A stretch of DNA of 64,000 bases from Hippasteria phrygiana. Lineage: Eukaryota > Echinodermata > Asteroidea > Valvatida > Goniasteridae. Location: the NCBI GenBank assembly GCA_037893225.1, contig JAZGUH010000274.1, positions 124,001-188,000 on the forward strand, written 5' to 3'. The notes below the pieces were generated by a model. The model had not been told where the DNA came from. It did no database searches and saw nothing but the letters and a program-made list of their open reading frames with translations. Numbering within the stretch: position 1 is the stretch's first letter; each line of letters begins with the position of its first letter. This document shows, one piece after another, positions 21,385-32,944 of the stretch. The translations under genes and the position numbers were made by a program.

Positions 21385-22330
21385 GTATGTTTAGCTTCCA
21401 TTCTGTAAAATACGACAAACTCCAACACAGGTATATTTAGCTTCTATTCTGTAAAATCAACAAACTCCAACACAGGTATATTTAGCTTCCATTCTGTAAA
21501 ATACGACAAACTCCAACACAGGTATATTTGTGACCCGCTCCAGAAAAAGGTGATATAAGTCGCACTATGCATTTACGTGTAATGGCCCTTTCAATGTTGA
21601 GAGGGTAAAAAGTTTCGTCAAAATTCATTTTTTGGTTTTTGTCTTTAATGACATCTTAATTATCTGAAGTTTCAGGTTTGGATCACAGCAATGTTGATTT
21701 CAGTGAATAAAGTGAACAAATAACCTTTTTAGAGTGCATTGTGCCATTGCATTGTATAAGAACTAGCTATTTCAAAGCCTGATTTCTCTGTTGTGCAATT
21801 TGAACTCCATAGAACTAATTCATATGCAAAAACTTGATATCTCCAGAACGGAAAGGGCTTTGGAGCTCTATCATGTACCAAATGAAAGCTTACATTGCGG
21901 GCTTTCCAAACATACATAAAACTCATTTTTAATATTTTGCGACATAATATACCTTATTCCAGAGCGGGTCACATTTAGCTTCCATTCTGTAAAATACGAC
22001 AAACTCCAACACAGGTATATTTAGCTTCCATTCTGTAAAATACGACAAACTCCAACACAGGTATATTAAGCTTCCATTCTGTAAAATACGACAAACTCCA
22101 ACACAGGTATATTAAGCTTCCATTCTGTAAAATACGACAAACTCCAACACAGGTATATTAAGCTTCCATTCTGTAAAATACGACAAACTCCAACACAGGT
22201 ATATTAAGCTTCCATTCTGTAAAATACGACAAACTCCAACACAGGTATATTTAGCTTCCATTCTGTAAAATACGACAAACTCCAACACAGGTATATTTAG
22301 CTTCCATTCTGTAAAATACGACAAATATCC
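21385..22330. repeat. 46-bp minisatellite, split by a MITE
   Basis: The monomer is AGGTATATTTAGCTTCCATT followed by CTGTAAAATACGACAAACTC and CAACAC. About 3 monomers lie before 21530 and about 8 after 21972, nearly identical, some with TATTAAGC for TATTTAGC. Flanking words TTGTTGGATT-AGCAG occur inverted at about 21231 and 22385, and AGGGTTAGGGTTAA closes the right side. Confidence 0.92.
21530..21972. mobile_element. MITE inserted in the 46-bp minisatellite
   Basis: Ends GTGACCCGCTCCAGAA / TTCCAGAGCGGGTCAC, with ATTT duplicated on both sides inside a monomer (GGTATATTT | ATTTAGCTTCC). 443 bp, no coding capacity. Confidence 0.88.
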
Positions 22331-22429
22331 AACACCAGTATTGACTGCTAAAATCCAACAGATTACAGCAAGTTTTTACCATTGTTGGATTTTGTTGGAT
22401 TTTGTTGGATTTAGCAGGGTTAGGGTTAA

Positions 22430-23945
22430 TTTTTAGCATGCATCTCCACCCAATAAAGTGAGTAAAATGGTAAAAGGGTTCAGTATGCACATTTTGGCCA
22501 TATGAGACTATGAGTGGACAGGCAGTTCTACAACCTTCACTGGGAGTTCATAGGCAGATATTTAATCCTTGATGAAATCCTATACTACACACTCTATGAA
22601 CATATTCTTGTTGCCATATTATCAAAAAGCAACACAAAATAAACCGAAACCTTTTTTTGGTCAGCACATGGGTTACTCAGTCACCAAGTAATCCCAGGGA
22701 CTGCAGAGCGGATCTAAGAGAGAAGAGATGATGACGTCTCTTGAGTTTTTTTATTAACATTGCTTAATGTCTGCGTGTTCTTTCAAATTTGCATTTTTAC
22801 CATTGAATTTTCAAGGAATATAGTGTCCGTTAACACAAAAATATGCTCGTTTTTTATTTGCAGTTACATGTACCAACTGCATGCCCTCAGTTCAGAATTG
22901 AATTCTTGGTGTTCTGCCAATAAAGTAATTATTCAAAAACTAAACATAGGTGGATTTTTCCATTCAATGCCTCACTGGAACTTGCAAGGCTAATCATTTT
23001 GGTAATGTGAGCAAATTAGCAATTCGAGTTTAAACTTTATTTTCGTGGTTCCACACCCAAAAAGCAAGGAAATAGAAACTTTAATGATCGAATTTCAACT
23101 TTTAATGTGCATCTGGAACCCCTTTTGGCTGAGTGCCAGCCGATGTCCCCCCCCCCCCCAACCCCCTCCCCCTTTCTGGATCATCCTCACCACCACAAAA
23201 ATGTGCAACTTCAGAGTTTCACAGCCACTCGTCCTATTTGCATACCAGCATGTTCAGAAAAAGAGATCAAAGATTAATACGTTCAATATCCACCACCCGA
23301 TGCATAAATCGTCTGCCTCACCCACAGCCACCAGATTAAGAAAAAAAAACTGCAATACGACCAAAACTGACCAAAAAATTGACACGGGCCATAAAATAAA
23401 TGCAGACAGGTTGAACACAAACTGCCGGGTCCCGGGAACTCTTGGTGTAATTGCCGATATCACGATGATGGAACTGGCGCCACATAGCGTTCATTTACGG
23501 GGCCATTACTACCCTCCAACCTGACCCTCTAACCCACTTTACTACATCCAGCCATGCACGGCTGCATGACTGCAAAGGTTACATCTTTGAGAATCTTTTT
23601 ATGGGCATCGGCAGATAAGGCCGTTTTAATGAGGATGTCAAGTGCATACAAAGTTCAAGTTGAGACAATTTGTAGGGGTAGCACTCTGAAATGGAAACAG
23701 AGAAGCTCGTAACTTTGGGGAGGATCTGCATTCGACTGACTGGAAACTGTCGCGAACAGGGAATGCGCGCTAATAATTGCGCAAAGATAAAAAAAGTTGT
23801 AACTTACTTTGCATGATGATACGAATAAAATCATTGCCACGTACCCTATGATTACTGTGAACTTTCCTGCTTGACATAAGATTTAGAGGCTTTTACCAAA
23901 AAAAGAAGGTTGCACAGGTATGTCCCAAAAATCTGACGTACCTCC
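22430..23945. other. No recognised feature
   Basis: A C-run at 23148-23159; otherwise unique-looking. The 159-codon frame at 23045 has no recognisable family and includes low-complexity proline. Confidence 0.5.
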
Positions 23946-24012
23946 GGTACGGTAACCCGGAGGTCACAGGTTCGAATCCCGCTCCTGCCAGTTTCTTTGT
24001 TCACTTTGAAAA
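23946..24012 (+). mobile_element. SINE family A, 5'-truncated
   Basis: Only the B-box half remains: CGGTAACCCGGAGGTCACAG, GGTTCGAATCCCGC and the tail TGCCAGTTTCTTTGTTCAC. Box A is missing. Confidence 0.75.
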
Positions 24013-24339
24013 TGTACTTCTCTTTCAACTGAATGTTCCACATGCCGATAATGTGACACAAATGACGAGCAAAATGGCATTTGATGTGACCCGTTAACTT
24101 ACCAATGAAATTACACATCCAAGATGCGATATCACAACCGTATGACACATTTTGCAGAAATCTTGACCACAAGGGCAGACGACAAACAGATACATTTAAG
24201 TAAATTGATCATCAATAATTTATCAAGTGCAGACATTTTGACCACTATCGACCACCGTCTTCTGATTCACATCATCCCCGTTGCAAATTCCATCTTCAAA
24301 CTGATTACGCGGTACCCGCTGCTATATATTGGATTCAAA

Positions 24340-24505
24340 TCGGCCAGCCATCCCCGGCAAGCTCGGTGGTTGAGTGGTTAAGACATCTGCACGTCTAATA
24401 AGCAGGAGGTCATGGGTTCGAGTCCCACCCGAGTAAGCCTGTAAATTTTCCCTTCACAGGCTCTCGGAAAGCACTGATCATACAGTGCTTCACACACTAC
24501 ATGTA
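24340..24505 (+). mobile_element. tRNA-derived SINE (family B)
   Basis: Body GTGGTTGAGTGGTTAAGACA plus GGTTCGAGTCCCACCCGAG, then tail words CCTGTAAATTTTCCC and AAGCACTGATCATACAGTGC. The tail sets it apart from a genuine tRNA gene. Relatives are at 24750 and 56640. Confidence 0.75.
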
Positions 24506-24749
24506 CATCAGGAAGGGCAAAAATCTATCTTCCTATTTACATCATCCCTGACTCTTCACTCCAAGAAAAGGTCCCCTTGAGTCCCATAGGTAATGCACCA
24601 TTATTTTCTTCCATTGTATCATTATCAATGACTACCAATGACTAATGATTGCTTTTAAGAGAGTTACTGAATGTCCCACACAAATGTAACACTGTCATGC
24701 ACAAGTTTGACTTGCCAAATTCCATCATCACATGATTGCGGTACATGTA

Positions 24750-24925
24750 CATTGGATCCGAATCGGCCAGCTAACCCACTGGCAAACTCGACGGCCAAGT
24801 CGTGAAGATGTCTCCACTAGTAAGCAAGAGGTCGTGGTTTCAAGGTCGTGCCCAAGTAAGCCTGTGAATTTTTCTGAAAGGTTCTTGGCAAGCACTGAGC
24901 ATATATACAGTGCTTTATACACTAC
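24750..24925 (+). mobile_element. SINE family B, diverged copy
   Basis: Shares GGATCCGAATCGGCCAGC, AGCAAGAGGTCGTGG and the tail AAGCACTGAGCATATATACAG with 24340-24505. Box B is degraded. Confidence 0.65.
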
Positions 24926-25024
24926 TATTGGGAAAGGGCCCTCTTCTAATTAACAGTACTCAAGTTCAGGAATAATGTGCAAATATTTAAGTCACTGATC
25001 GCTTTATAAAAGAATTATTTTATG

Positions 25025-25315
25025 CAAGTCACCCATCACAAGGCCAAGGGCCACTTGAGGTGTGGGCTACAAAGGAAAGTGTGGAAGAACCAGCCCCTCA
25101 CACTGAAACAAGACAAGATAATCTGATCTCTTCACAGTATGAATAGGGTCGGGATGGGTAACTAGTCCACAGCAAGGCATTAATAATGCCACTACCCATA
25201 TTAAGCGTAGAAGTGCTATGGCCCAGGACTGGGCTCAAACCCACAACCTGCAGAATTTCCTGCAGACCACGAATTCAATGCTCCAAACCACTAGGCCACG
25301 GCACTTCCACAAATC
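25025..25315 (-). mobile_element. tRNA-derived SINE (family C), minus strand
   Basis: On the minus strand the head reads GCCGTGGCCTAGTGGTTTGG with a box B-like GGGTTTGAGCCC, followed by ~170 bp of body ending in AAGTGGCCCTTGGCCTTGTG. A single copy was seen in this window. Confidence 0.6.
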
Positions 25316-25403
25316 ATTCCATACGGCAAATCTATACGTCAAAGGAAAAACCAATTAAACCACAAGAATTAGAAGTTGAGACCTTCTGACTATAGCGCCC
25401 ACC

Positions 25404-25545
25404 CGAACAAAGATACTGACAATTTGGGATACCGCCAACATAGGGCAAGATATAGCTCAGTTGGTAGAGCACCGGTACGGTATTCCAGAGGTCGCAGGTT
25501 CGATTCCCGCTCCTGCCAGTTTTCTTTGTTCACTTTGAGAATTTA
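25404..25545 (+). mobile_element. SINE family A
   Basis: Full body with TATAGCTCAGTTGGTAGAGC and GGTTCGATTCCCGC, preceded by the variant leader CGCCCACCCGAACAAAG that also precedes the copies at 26 and 58 kb. Confidence 0.85.
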
Positions 25546-25987
25546 TTACATGTATAAAACTTGTATTTCCATGTCAGCCTGCACAACTAGGACAAAGAAT
25601 TATACTGATAGCTAGTCCTGCAAAATATTTGACAGTCCTTAACAAATAATTCATGTCTTGACTTAGTGGACAGCTAGCCTGACAGCTGAATGTCATGGTA
25701 GGCTGTATATGTGCTCCAAAACTTACAGAATGTACATACAGCACAACAAGCAGTTGCTTTACAGCAAGCTGAAAGCAGACATAATTTATATATGCAGACA
25801 CATTGGCATTTGATTTCAAACACTTGCTAAAAAAAAAGATATGTCAAAATGGTTTAAGATGTCTGGCTACATGCAGCAGGACCAATTTGTGAAGCAAAAC
25901 AAATTTCTCATGATTTCAAAGAAACTAAAACAACTTGCTTTCCCATTGAAAATGGAAAATTCCGGCTAGAGAAGACTGGCCTGTCAG

Positions 25988-26320
25988 ATTATTATTATTC
26001 GTCAAACAATCCACAAGGGAAACTGACTAGGTAAATTTAAATAAATTCTCAAAGTGAACAAAGAAACTGGCAGGAGCGGGATTCGAACTTGCGACCTCTG
26101 GGTTACCGTACCGGCGCTCTACGCTCTATGTTGGCGGTCTCCCAGATTGTCAGTATCTTTGTTCGGGTGGGCGCTAGTCAGAAGTCATAAACCCAGAATG
26201 CCGTATAGCCAGGGATCACAACCAATTTTACGATACAACCTGGGAAGCGACATTGTGGGGATCACTCAATGAGGATACGGGTTTTTAACTTATAATTCGT
26301 CAAACAATCCACAAGGGAGA
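25988..26320 (-). mobile_element. SINE family A with long leader, minus strand, tail repeated at both ends
   Basis: On the minus strand: tail word TTGTGGATTGTTTGACGAAT, ~120-bp leader (TCATTGAGTGATCCCCACA, TTCTGGGTTTATGACTTCTG), tRNA-like body with a box A damaged by deletion (plus-strand CTACGCTCTATG), then the same tail word again at 25995-26035. The right edge fuses abruptly to a plus-oriented SINE head fragment (26318-26343). Confidence 0.75.
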
Positions 26321-26625
26321 CCGCCAACATAGGGCAAAATAGCAAAGACTTCCAGGCAAAGACTTCCAAAGAGACCAAGGGAAAAGCTATTGGCACAGCT
26401 TTTCATTCTGCATCGAGATACAGCTAGAGTATATTGAGAGGCAGAAAAAGCCAAGTTTCCCGCTCGAACACCCTAACTGGAGGAACCAAGCTGGACAAGC
26501 CGGTGGACTTGTTGAATATGCATGGTATTTTTTCCCACCAGCCTAAGGAGACATGTAGCTTGCTAATACATCTATAGCCTCCCTGTCCTATACCACAATT
26601 ATTTCTGTATCAGTCTCAAACTTAC

Positions 26626-26702
26626 CTGTCTAGTTCCAAGATGTTCCAAGTTTGAACCGCCGAACCTCTGAATCCAAACAGAAATCCTGCAATTCCAAGC
26701 CA
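26626..26702 (-). CDS. Possible internal exon of an unidentified protein
   Basis: Flanked by a good acceptor (TTTCTTTCCAG after a pyrimidine-rich run) and a strong donor GTAAGT. The 77 nt read WLGIAGFLFGFRGSAVQTWN then ILELDR, a hydrophobic segment followed by a polar stretch, with no stop in this frame. No neighbouring exon was found and the family was not recognised, so chance is possible. Confidence 0.35.
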
Positions 26703-27159
26703 CTGGAAAGAAAACAACACGGAATATAGTTGGTTTTTTTATAGATCTAAAACTGCAAAGAGACCAGAAAATGTATACAAGCACCTTTATCTCTTCCCCT
26801 GAATGGTTTGTTCAGAACAATGTACACATTATCTAAACCCGGACAAAAAAGAACCTGAACAAGCAATGTTTTGTTATTAAAAAAAATCAAAGATTCATTT
26901 GTTACCTGGAAGAATATTTCTTTGCTAAATATAGAACCCGATAGACGGGCAAAGACTGACCGACCGATTCTTAGTATGAGACTATTTAGGAAATAAAACC
27001 ACAATGGGGCCTAACAAAATAATTTGTATTTGCTTCAAATGGTACAGGTACAACTATGGAGATTTTACAAATGTCCATAGTAGAGCCATCACCAATGGCA
27101 TAGTATCCACGTTTTGCATGGGGGGGGGGGGGGGGGGGGGGCTGGGGGCAACCAGAGAT

Positions 27160-27570
27160 GTAATCGAGTCAATCACAAGTCAGATCAAAAGGCAGATCAC
27201 AAGTCAATCACAAGTCAGCTCACAAGCTACATGGGATGAACAATGACAAAGGAATGCTTTTGTTATATAGTGTGTTTGAATAGCTTGTTACACGGCTTGA
27301 GACATGACTTGTGATGTGACTTGTGTAGGAAGTGACTTGTGAAGGAAGTGACTTGTGATGTGATGTGACTTGCGACGTGACTTGCGACGTGACTTGCGAC
27401 GTGACTTGCGACGCGACTTGCGACGCGACTTGCGACGCGACTTGCGACGCGACTTGCGACGCGACTTGCGACGCGACTTGCGACGCGACTTGCGACACGA
27501 CTTGCGACGTGACTTGCTACCTGACTTGCTACCTGACTTGCAACCTGACTTGTAATGACTTGGATTAACA
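27160..27570. repeat. 12-bp minisatellite GACTTGCGACGC with inverted arm
   Basis: About 18 copies of a 12-mer (GACTTGYGACGY, later GACTTGCTACCT), preceded by ATCACAAGTC words in opposite orientation (27170-27230) and the spacer GATGAACAATGACAAAGGAA. A homolog of 4570-4900 with a different repeat length. A 22-base G run precedes it (27119-27140). Confidence 0.9.
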
Positions 27571-27711
27571 ACTCTGGGGGAACTACAATTATGTAACTTT
27601 GCAGGATGAAATGAGAAGACATTGCTTACTTTCAGGACAATCCATACATACCCTAAAACCTCACCTAATACTACAAAATACTACCCATGGGCGTCGCAAG
27701 GGGGAAACTTT

Positions 27712-27805
27712 ATGATACTTTTAATGATACTTGATGGGAAATTACACAGGTCAGGTTTAACAGGGACACCAAAAAATTTCACAATTTTGGACCCCAAATT
27801 TATAC
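27712..27805. mobile_element. Fragment of the TGGGTCATTCC MITE
   Basis: Matches 20437-20524 (TTAATGATACTTGATG..., AACAGGGACACC, TTTTGGACCCCAAATTTAT) but lacks the outer terminal repeat. The left half is missing. Confidence 0.75.
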
Positions 27806-29149
27806 CTATTGAACTCATAGTGTCGTCATTTTTCTCTTTTAATCCGCCTTTGAAATCATGACTTGTATCAACCAACCCTTGTACTCTATGACATAAAGCC
27901 AATAGTGCCATTGCCTTCACGGTGAATTGCCTTTCTTGTGTTCACATTCAGAAAAAAGCACCCCCATTCATGACAACACACAGAGCAATCCATCAAATTC
28001 ACTGTGGGTTAGCAAGACTGCCTGGGGGAAATATTATGGGCCCATTCAAGATCATCTTGTACTTACAACACAGTGGGAGGAATTAAAAGGTACAAATCTG
28101 AGGGCTTTATTTAGCTGGGTAAACAAGTGGATGCATTTGTACTGAGGTAATGGCCAAAAGTGCCTTGTCCGAGTTTGTATCAGTCAAGGGTAAATGGGGG
28201 GGTGTGGAAACGGGGGGTGTGGGAACGGAGGCCATGCCGGGCATCCCCCTGAAAAAAGAAGGAAAAAAAAATATTAAAAAAATTAAAAAATAGAAAAATT
28301 AAAAAAAATAAAAAATAAAAAATAATAATTACCAAAAATATATTTTAAATTATAAAAAAAAAATCCTTTAATTACTTTTTTTGTTCGACGCAATAATTGA
28401 AAACGCCAAAACTTATTGTTGCGCACAACACCATTAATCCTGTTAAGTAATTCAGGCACTTGGGATAAAGTATTAAAAATCGCGACGCCAAATTCATTGA
28501 TCCAATTATCTTGGGTACAAACAATTTTTCGGGGGGGAACTGCACCCACTAGGAGAATAAAATTTCAATCGTGACTCTATGGATCGTAATTGATAAGCCA
28601 TTTTTAACCCCTTCTGACGGACTTTCATTAATGGGGTGCTGGTATGCTAATATGGGCTTGTGCAGCCAAGCGTAACATAAACAATAGGCAAACAATGGAT
28701 TGAGTATGCAGCCATGGCCGCCGTCTGTGGTTAAATTCTTGGGAAGCCATGGTTCCAGAAAGTTCAGCATACCTACATGTACAACTTCAACCACTAGAAT
28801 CTGGTTCATTTTCTCAGCTAAATTATCAAATGTAAAAAGACAGTTTTTTTTCTTCTAAATCTGTAGATTTTGTTACAGAAGAATGACAGACCGACCCTGA
28901 CTATTTAAAAATATAAACAATAGGCAAAATAATACGCAACAAACAGAAAAGTGACACAAGTGTAATACGAGTAAATATTCAAATTGAAGTCAAGATAAGA
29001 GGGAAGGCTAGGCAAAAAAATGCTGACACTACACAGGCAGACAGACAGCCCGATACAGTGACAGACAGACAAAACATGCAATACATAGAAAGACACAGGC
29101 GGATGAAAACTGAAATGGTAGGAGTGGGACGACGAGAAGGAAAGGAACT
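27806..29149. other. AT-rich intergenic
   Basis: Strong A/T low-complexity run at 28260-28375 and a G-rich patch at 28195-28230. The only transposon trace is the 28.6-kb fragment. Confidence 0.55.
28600..28735. mobile_element. TTAACCCCTT-family fragment, inverted
   Basis: TTAACCCCTTCTGACGG, TTGTGCAGCCAAGCGTAACA, ACAATGGATTGAGTATGCAG and GGCCGCCGTC match the family on the opposite strand. It resembles 59772-59934 most. Confidence 0.65.
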
Positions 29150-29420
29150 TTACATAAATTGCATACTTTGTCACATTGACTTGTGTGCAGAGTCCAGCAA
29201 AGTGGAGCTGTCAGTACATATGCACTGTGCTGTGTCTGGCAGAGTTAGGGTTATGTTACATTGCATTGGAAAACCCTAACCCTCCAGGGCATTTTGGCTA
29301 GAAACCCTGGCAGACGCATCAGATTGCATACTTTGTCACATTGACTTGTGTGCAGAGTGCAGCAAGGTCAAGCTGTCACCAGAGATGCACTGTGCTGCAT
29401 CTGGCAGGGTTAGGGTTAGA
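29150..29420. repeat. CCCTAA-edged repeat, two copies in tandem
   Basis: One diverged copy (29158-29250) and one close copy (29267-29418) of the 140-bp repeat. The second ends TCTGGCAGGGTTAGGGTTAG. Confidence 0.85.
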
Positions 29421-30169
29421 AACCCACAGAGAACTTTGTTTTCAAGGGCGCCGATATCACAAAGTTTGACATTTTCGTGATGAAATCTAACTGGGTATTT
29501 TAACCAGTTCTGCCACCGATTTCATTTTTTTCGGGGGATGGGGGAAGGGGGGGGGGGGGTGAGTACTTTTCAAATGACCTTAGAGCTCACAAACTATAGA
29601 TGACATTGTTTGGAATACCTCAAGGTAGACGATGTCAACTTTGCAAGTTTAGTGTGTTTATTACTGGTACTTGTACTTTCTTTACCTCAGCACTATTGAG
29701 GTCATGTAAACCCTGGCACAACTGAAGATGAAAGTTTCTAGAAAGAATATTAAATGCTAATTAAATGGTAAGTGTATACGTGGTATTTCATGAAAGGTTT
29801 TGCAACACCGAGTACAGAATACACACTACAAAAGCAACAACATTGAATTCGCTTCAAACTCGACTCAATTTCAAGAAAAACATTCTGTTTGCCCGATCCC
29901 GAAGGTACGGGCATGGAAATAAGGGGGGATCCATTTCACTAAATGAGCCAAGTGGTTGAAACATTAGCCTAATCTGCCCTCCATCAGATACGGCTCTGAC
30001 GTTAGTGGCTGGTAGGCAACCGACATTCCGCACCAGTTCACATCGGTACAAAGTTGTGTTTGTAAGGGAGCCTGGAACTTTAGATTGTCTCAGCCCTTTC
30101 GGCAGATACGAGATCCTTTCTAGACTGGTCTTTGGGTGAAACTCCTGATGTCTGGACCAGTGATCCTGC

Positions 30170-30500
30170 ATTAGGCCAGCAAAGCATAGCAAAGACCAGC
30201 AAAGCAAAGACCAGCAAAGCAAAGGAGAAAAACAACAAAGGAGAAAAGCAAAGGAGAAAAGCAAAGGCCAGCAAAGCAAAGGCCATCAAAGCAAAGGCCA
30301 GCAGAGCAGAGCAGAGGCCAGCAGAGCAGAGCAGAGGCCAGCAGAGCAGAGCAGAGGCCAGCAGAGCAGAGCAGAGGCCAGCAGAGCAGAGCAGAGGCCA
30401 GCAGAGCAGAGCAGAGGCCAGCAGAGCAGAGCAGAGGCCAGCAGAGCAGAGCAGAGGCCAGCAGAGCAGAGCAGAGGCCAGCAGAGCAGAGCAGAGGCCA
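30170..30500. repeat. 20-bp minisatellite CCAGCAGAGCAGAGCAGAGG
   Basis: Ten near-perfect 20-bp units (30298-30500). To the left, CCAGCAAAGCAAAG variants degrade gradually (30170-30297). It is open in several frames, but that is a by-product of the repeat. Confidence 0.93.
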
Positions 30501-30647
30501 GCATATTTCTGATCACATTAGCTATAATTCCAAGCAGAACGTGCCAGATTCGAGACAAACAAAAATTATCCCACAAAATTTCATAGGGTTAGGCATGGTC
30601 AATTTAGTGCACTCCACTGACACAGAAGTCAGTCTCCTCCATTAATA

Positions 30648-30792
30648 ACCCTAACCCTCCAGGGTATTTTGGCTAGAAACCCTGCCAGACGCATCAGATT
30701 GCATACTTTGTCACATTGACTTGTGTGCAGAGTGCAGCAAGGTCAAGCTGTCACCACAGATGCACTGTGCTGCATCTGGCAGGGTTAGGGTA
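30648..30792. repeat. CCCTAA-edged 140-bp repeat, copy 4
   Basis: AACCCTAACCCTCCAGGGTA to CATCTGGCAGGGTTAGGGT. Almost identical to the copy at 166. Confidence 0.87.
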
Positions 30793-31882
30793 GAATGCAG
30801 TGCGATCTGACTGAATTAGATTGAATTGGTACAAAGTTTGTTTTAGTTGGTTTTTAATGAAATAATTGATTTTCAATTAGACCTTGTTGATTTTCAATCG
30901 GTGTTCAGCTAGTCCGAGTTAAAATGATCAGTGCCAATTGGATTTCAAAATAAGTACGTTCCAATTGGTACCATTTTGAAAAATGAACTGGCAATAAATT
31001 GGCCATTTCAGCATGGTTTCACAGGTAGTTTAATTGTGCAAATACATTATCCACTCAACACGACACTCTACTAAAAACAGACATTCCTTCAAAACACATT
31101 CCGGAGTGCTTACACAAAGCTGTCACACGGTAGCAGACATGTTCTCAAACATTCATGCTTGTATGTACCAGTATATTACCAACCCACATCTTCAGGAAAA
31201 AAAACTCTGGCATAAGTGGGATCACATTAATCATAATTCAAAAATGTGGACGGCTGTTACAACTTACATGCCCCACAGCCCAGGCAGTCACTTAGCCCAG
31301 AAAGATGCCCTGTGATTTGTTTACCTCAGGTGCACTGACACAGACCTGCGACAGCTCGTAATTCCTCCACGTCATTGCATTTGTGCTAAAAAGTTGCCGA
31401 GTTGCCAAGATTTGTTGCTTTCAAGTTTACAAAGAAGAGATGTCGTGACAATAAAATGTAACTCGGTATCATGTACGTGCAAAAGGTATGAAGTGATGAA
31501 TTACATGTAGAAAGCCGATGGCAATGCTTATTAAATGGTTGATAAATGCTGTTTAATTAAAACCCTCCCTCACCTCAAGTGAAGTTAAAGGTTGGGTTAG
31601 TCTCACATAATTCCAATAGTTTCTAAACTAGGCATATGTGCCATTCTTACAAGGGACCAGTCGGAAGTCGCATTCCTCCGTTTTGAGCTACAGGCAAACA
31701 TCCATTTTCGTTTTATTGCTTAAAATGCTAGTTTATGTAAAATAAAATCATTTGTACACACAGTTTCAATGCAATATTGAGTCTGCATCATAAAAGTGCC
31801 ATTCTATTTTTGCACCCAATTCGAAAAATCTCATTATTATTTTTTCTCCCCTTTGTAGTGTACACAAAAGTAGAAATTTATA

Positions 31883-31915
31883 TCGTTTTCCAACGATTTC
31901 CAGCTGGAAATCGTA
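31883..31915. repeat. Short palindrome, copy of the 6.46-kb palindrome
   Basis: ATATCGTTTTCCAACGATTT then CCAGCTGGAAATCGT, the same word as 6456-6490 but lacking the last arm bases. Confidence 0.8.
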
Positions 31916-32059
31916 GCTTAAAAAAACCAAAACGCCGGACTCCCTAATCTAACACAGTAACACTAACAGAAAACACCATCCTTCTCTGTTCAGAATTTTT
32001 GCACAACCGTAAATTGTGACTGTAGTGTAGTCAGAAAATTATCGCATACACAGAATGAT

Positions 32060-32115
32060 GGTTATTTTCCAAATTGTGTATGTTCCTGACCAATTTTGGT
32101 GGGGTATTAAACTAA
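32060..32115. mobile_element. End fragment of the TACCCC...AAAATCGG MITE
   Basis: GATGGTTATTTTCCAA, GTTCCTGACC and ATTTTGGTGGGGTATTAA reproduce the right end of 52114-52423; the rest is absent. Confidence 0.65.
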
Positions 32116-32720
32116 ACAACATTATACAGTTAAATACCTATTTTCTTCTTTCTGAGGGGTACAAACAAACATTCCCGATCCCCTCGAGTTCTAATATTTT
32201 TGCAGTTGTTTGCCATGATTAATATCAACACAAGAGGGCGGCATTTACCTTCACTTTTTTCCGATAACTACACCGAGAGGGCGCTGTGCACAAAGAGTGG
32301 ACGTCGCTTGAACTGTTAGTGTTACCACACAAAGACGTTCAAAAAACGGAGTACAGGGCGGCGAGTCCTAAAATGGTTTTAATTCTTGGTTGCTTTCGCG
32401 AATAATACAAAGACACGTCGCCTGAATTATTGTATGGCCGCAAATAATTCGACATTTTCAAAGTATGTATTGAATAACTAACCTTTTTTGTTCGTTAGGT
32501 GTCTCATTGTTATTTTACACGACAGGTATTTTTAAAAAAATTCCGCTTGGTGAAACCCGATACGGTGATAAATCATTACTAATGTCTTACAAAATTAATG
32601 GACTTGTCTAACTGTTTAGAGTGTGTCCTGGTTTAGTTGGGCCTATCATGCTTTTTTTAAATAAAAGAACCAAGAGCGAATACAAATCGTAAAAAGAAAA
32701 GACAGGGTGTAATTTTATAC

Positions 32721-32944
32721 TTAACCCCTTGCCACCGGTTGACACATACACGTACATGTATGCATGCAGATTGAAAATTGCCACCAGGCCAGTTGATGGG
32801 CCAATTTCTGCATTTTTAATCCATTATTGGGGTATTGTGTACGTTATGCTTGGCTGCACAAGCCTCTTGTTTCCGTTTCACTTGGCTGCACAACTTGACC
32901 TGGAGCCCCGGCGCCCCATCTAAAACCTGAGGTCAAGGGGTTAA
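32721..32944. mobile_element. TTAACCCCTTG-family MITE
   Basis: Begins TTAACCCCTTGCCACCGG and ends GGTCAAGGGGTTAA, so the TTAA is shared by both edges. Internal words ATTATTGGGGTATTGTGTAC and TTGGCTGCACAAGC are family-wide. Confidence 0.85.

Larger units (their letters stand above)
30793..32720. other. Intergenic with little structure
   Basis: Holds the palindrome at 31883 and the MITE end at 32060. AATTGGT/ACCAATT words cluster at 30820-30980. No gene recognised. Confidence 0.55.

Noticed and set aside
23045..23524. 159-codon plus-strand frame
   Set aside because: It crosses a C homopolymer and has no recognisable domain or splice context.
27220..27622. Long open frames across the 12-bp array (and similar frames at 4664-5044, 22112-22324, 30132-30576)
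   Set aside because: They are open in several frames only because the repeat lacks stops; the products are simple peptide repeats with no start context.
30298..30500. CRISPR-like direct repeats
   Set aside because: The 20-bp units are contiguous with no unique spacers and the genome is eukaryotic; this is a minisatellite.
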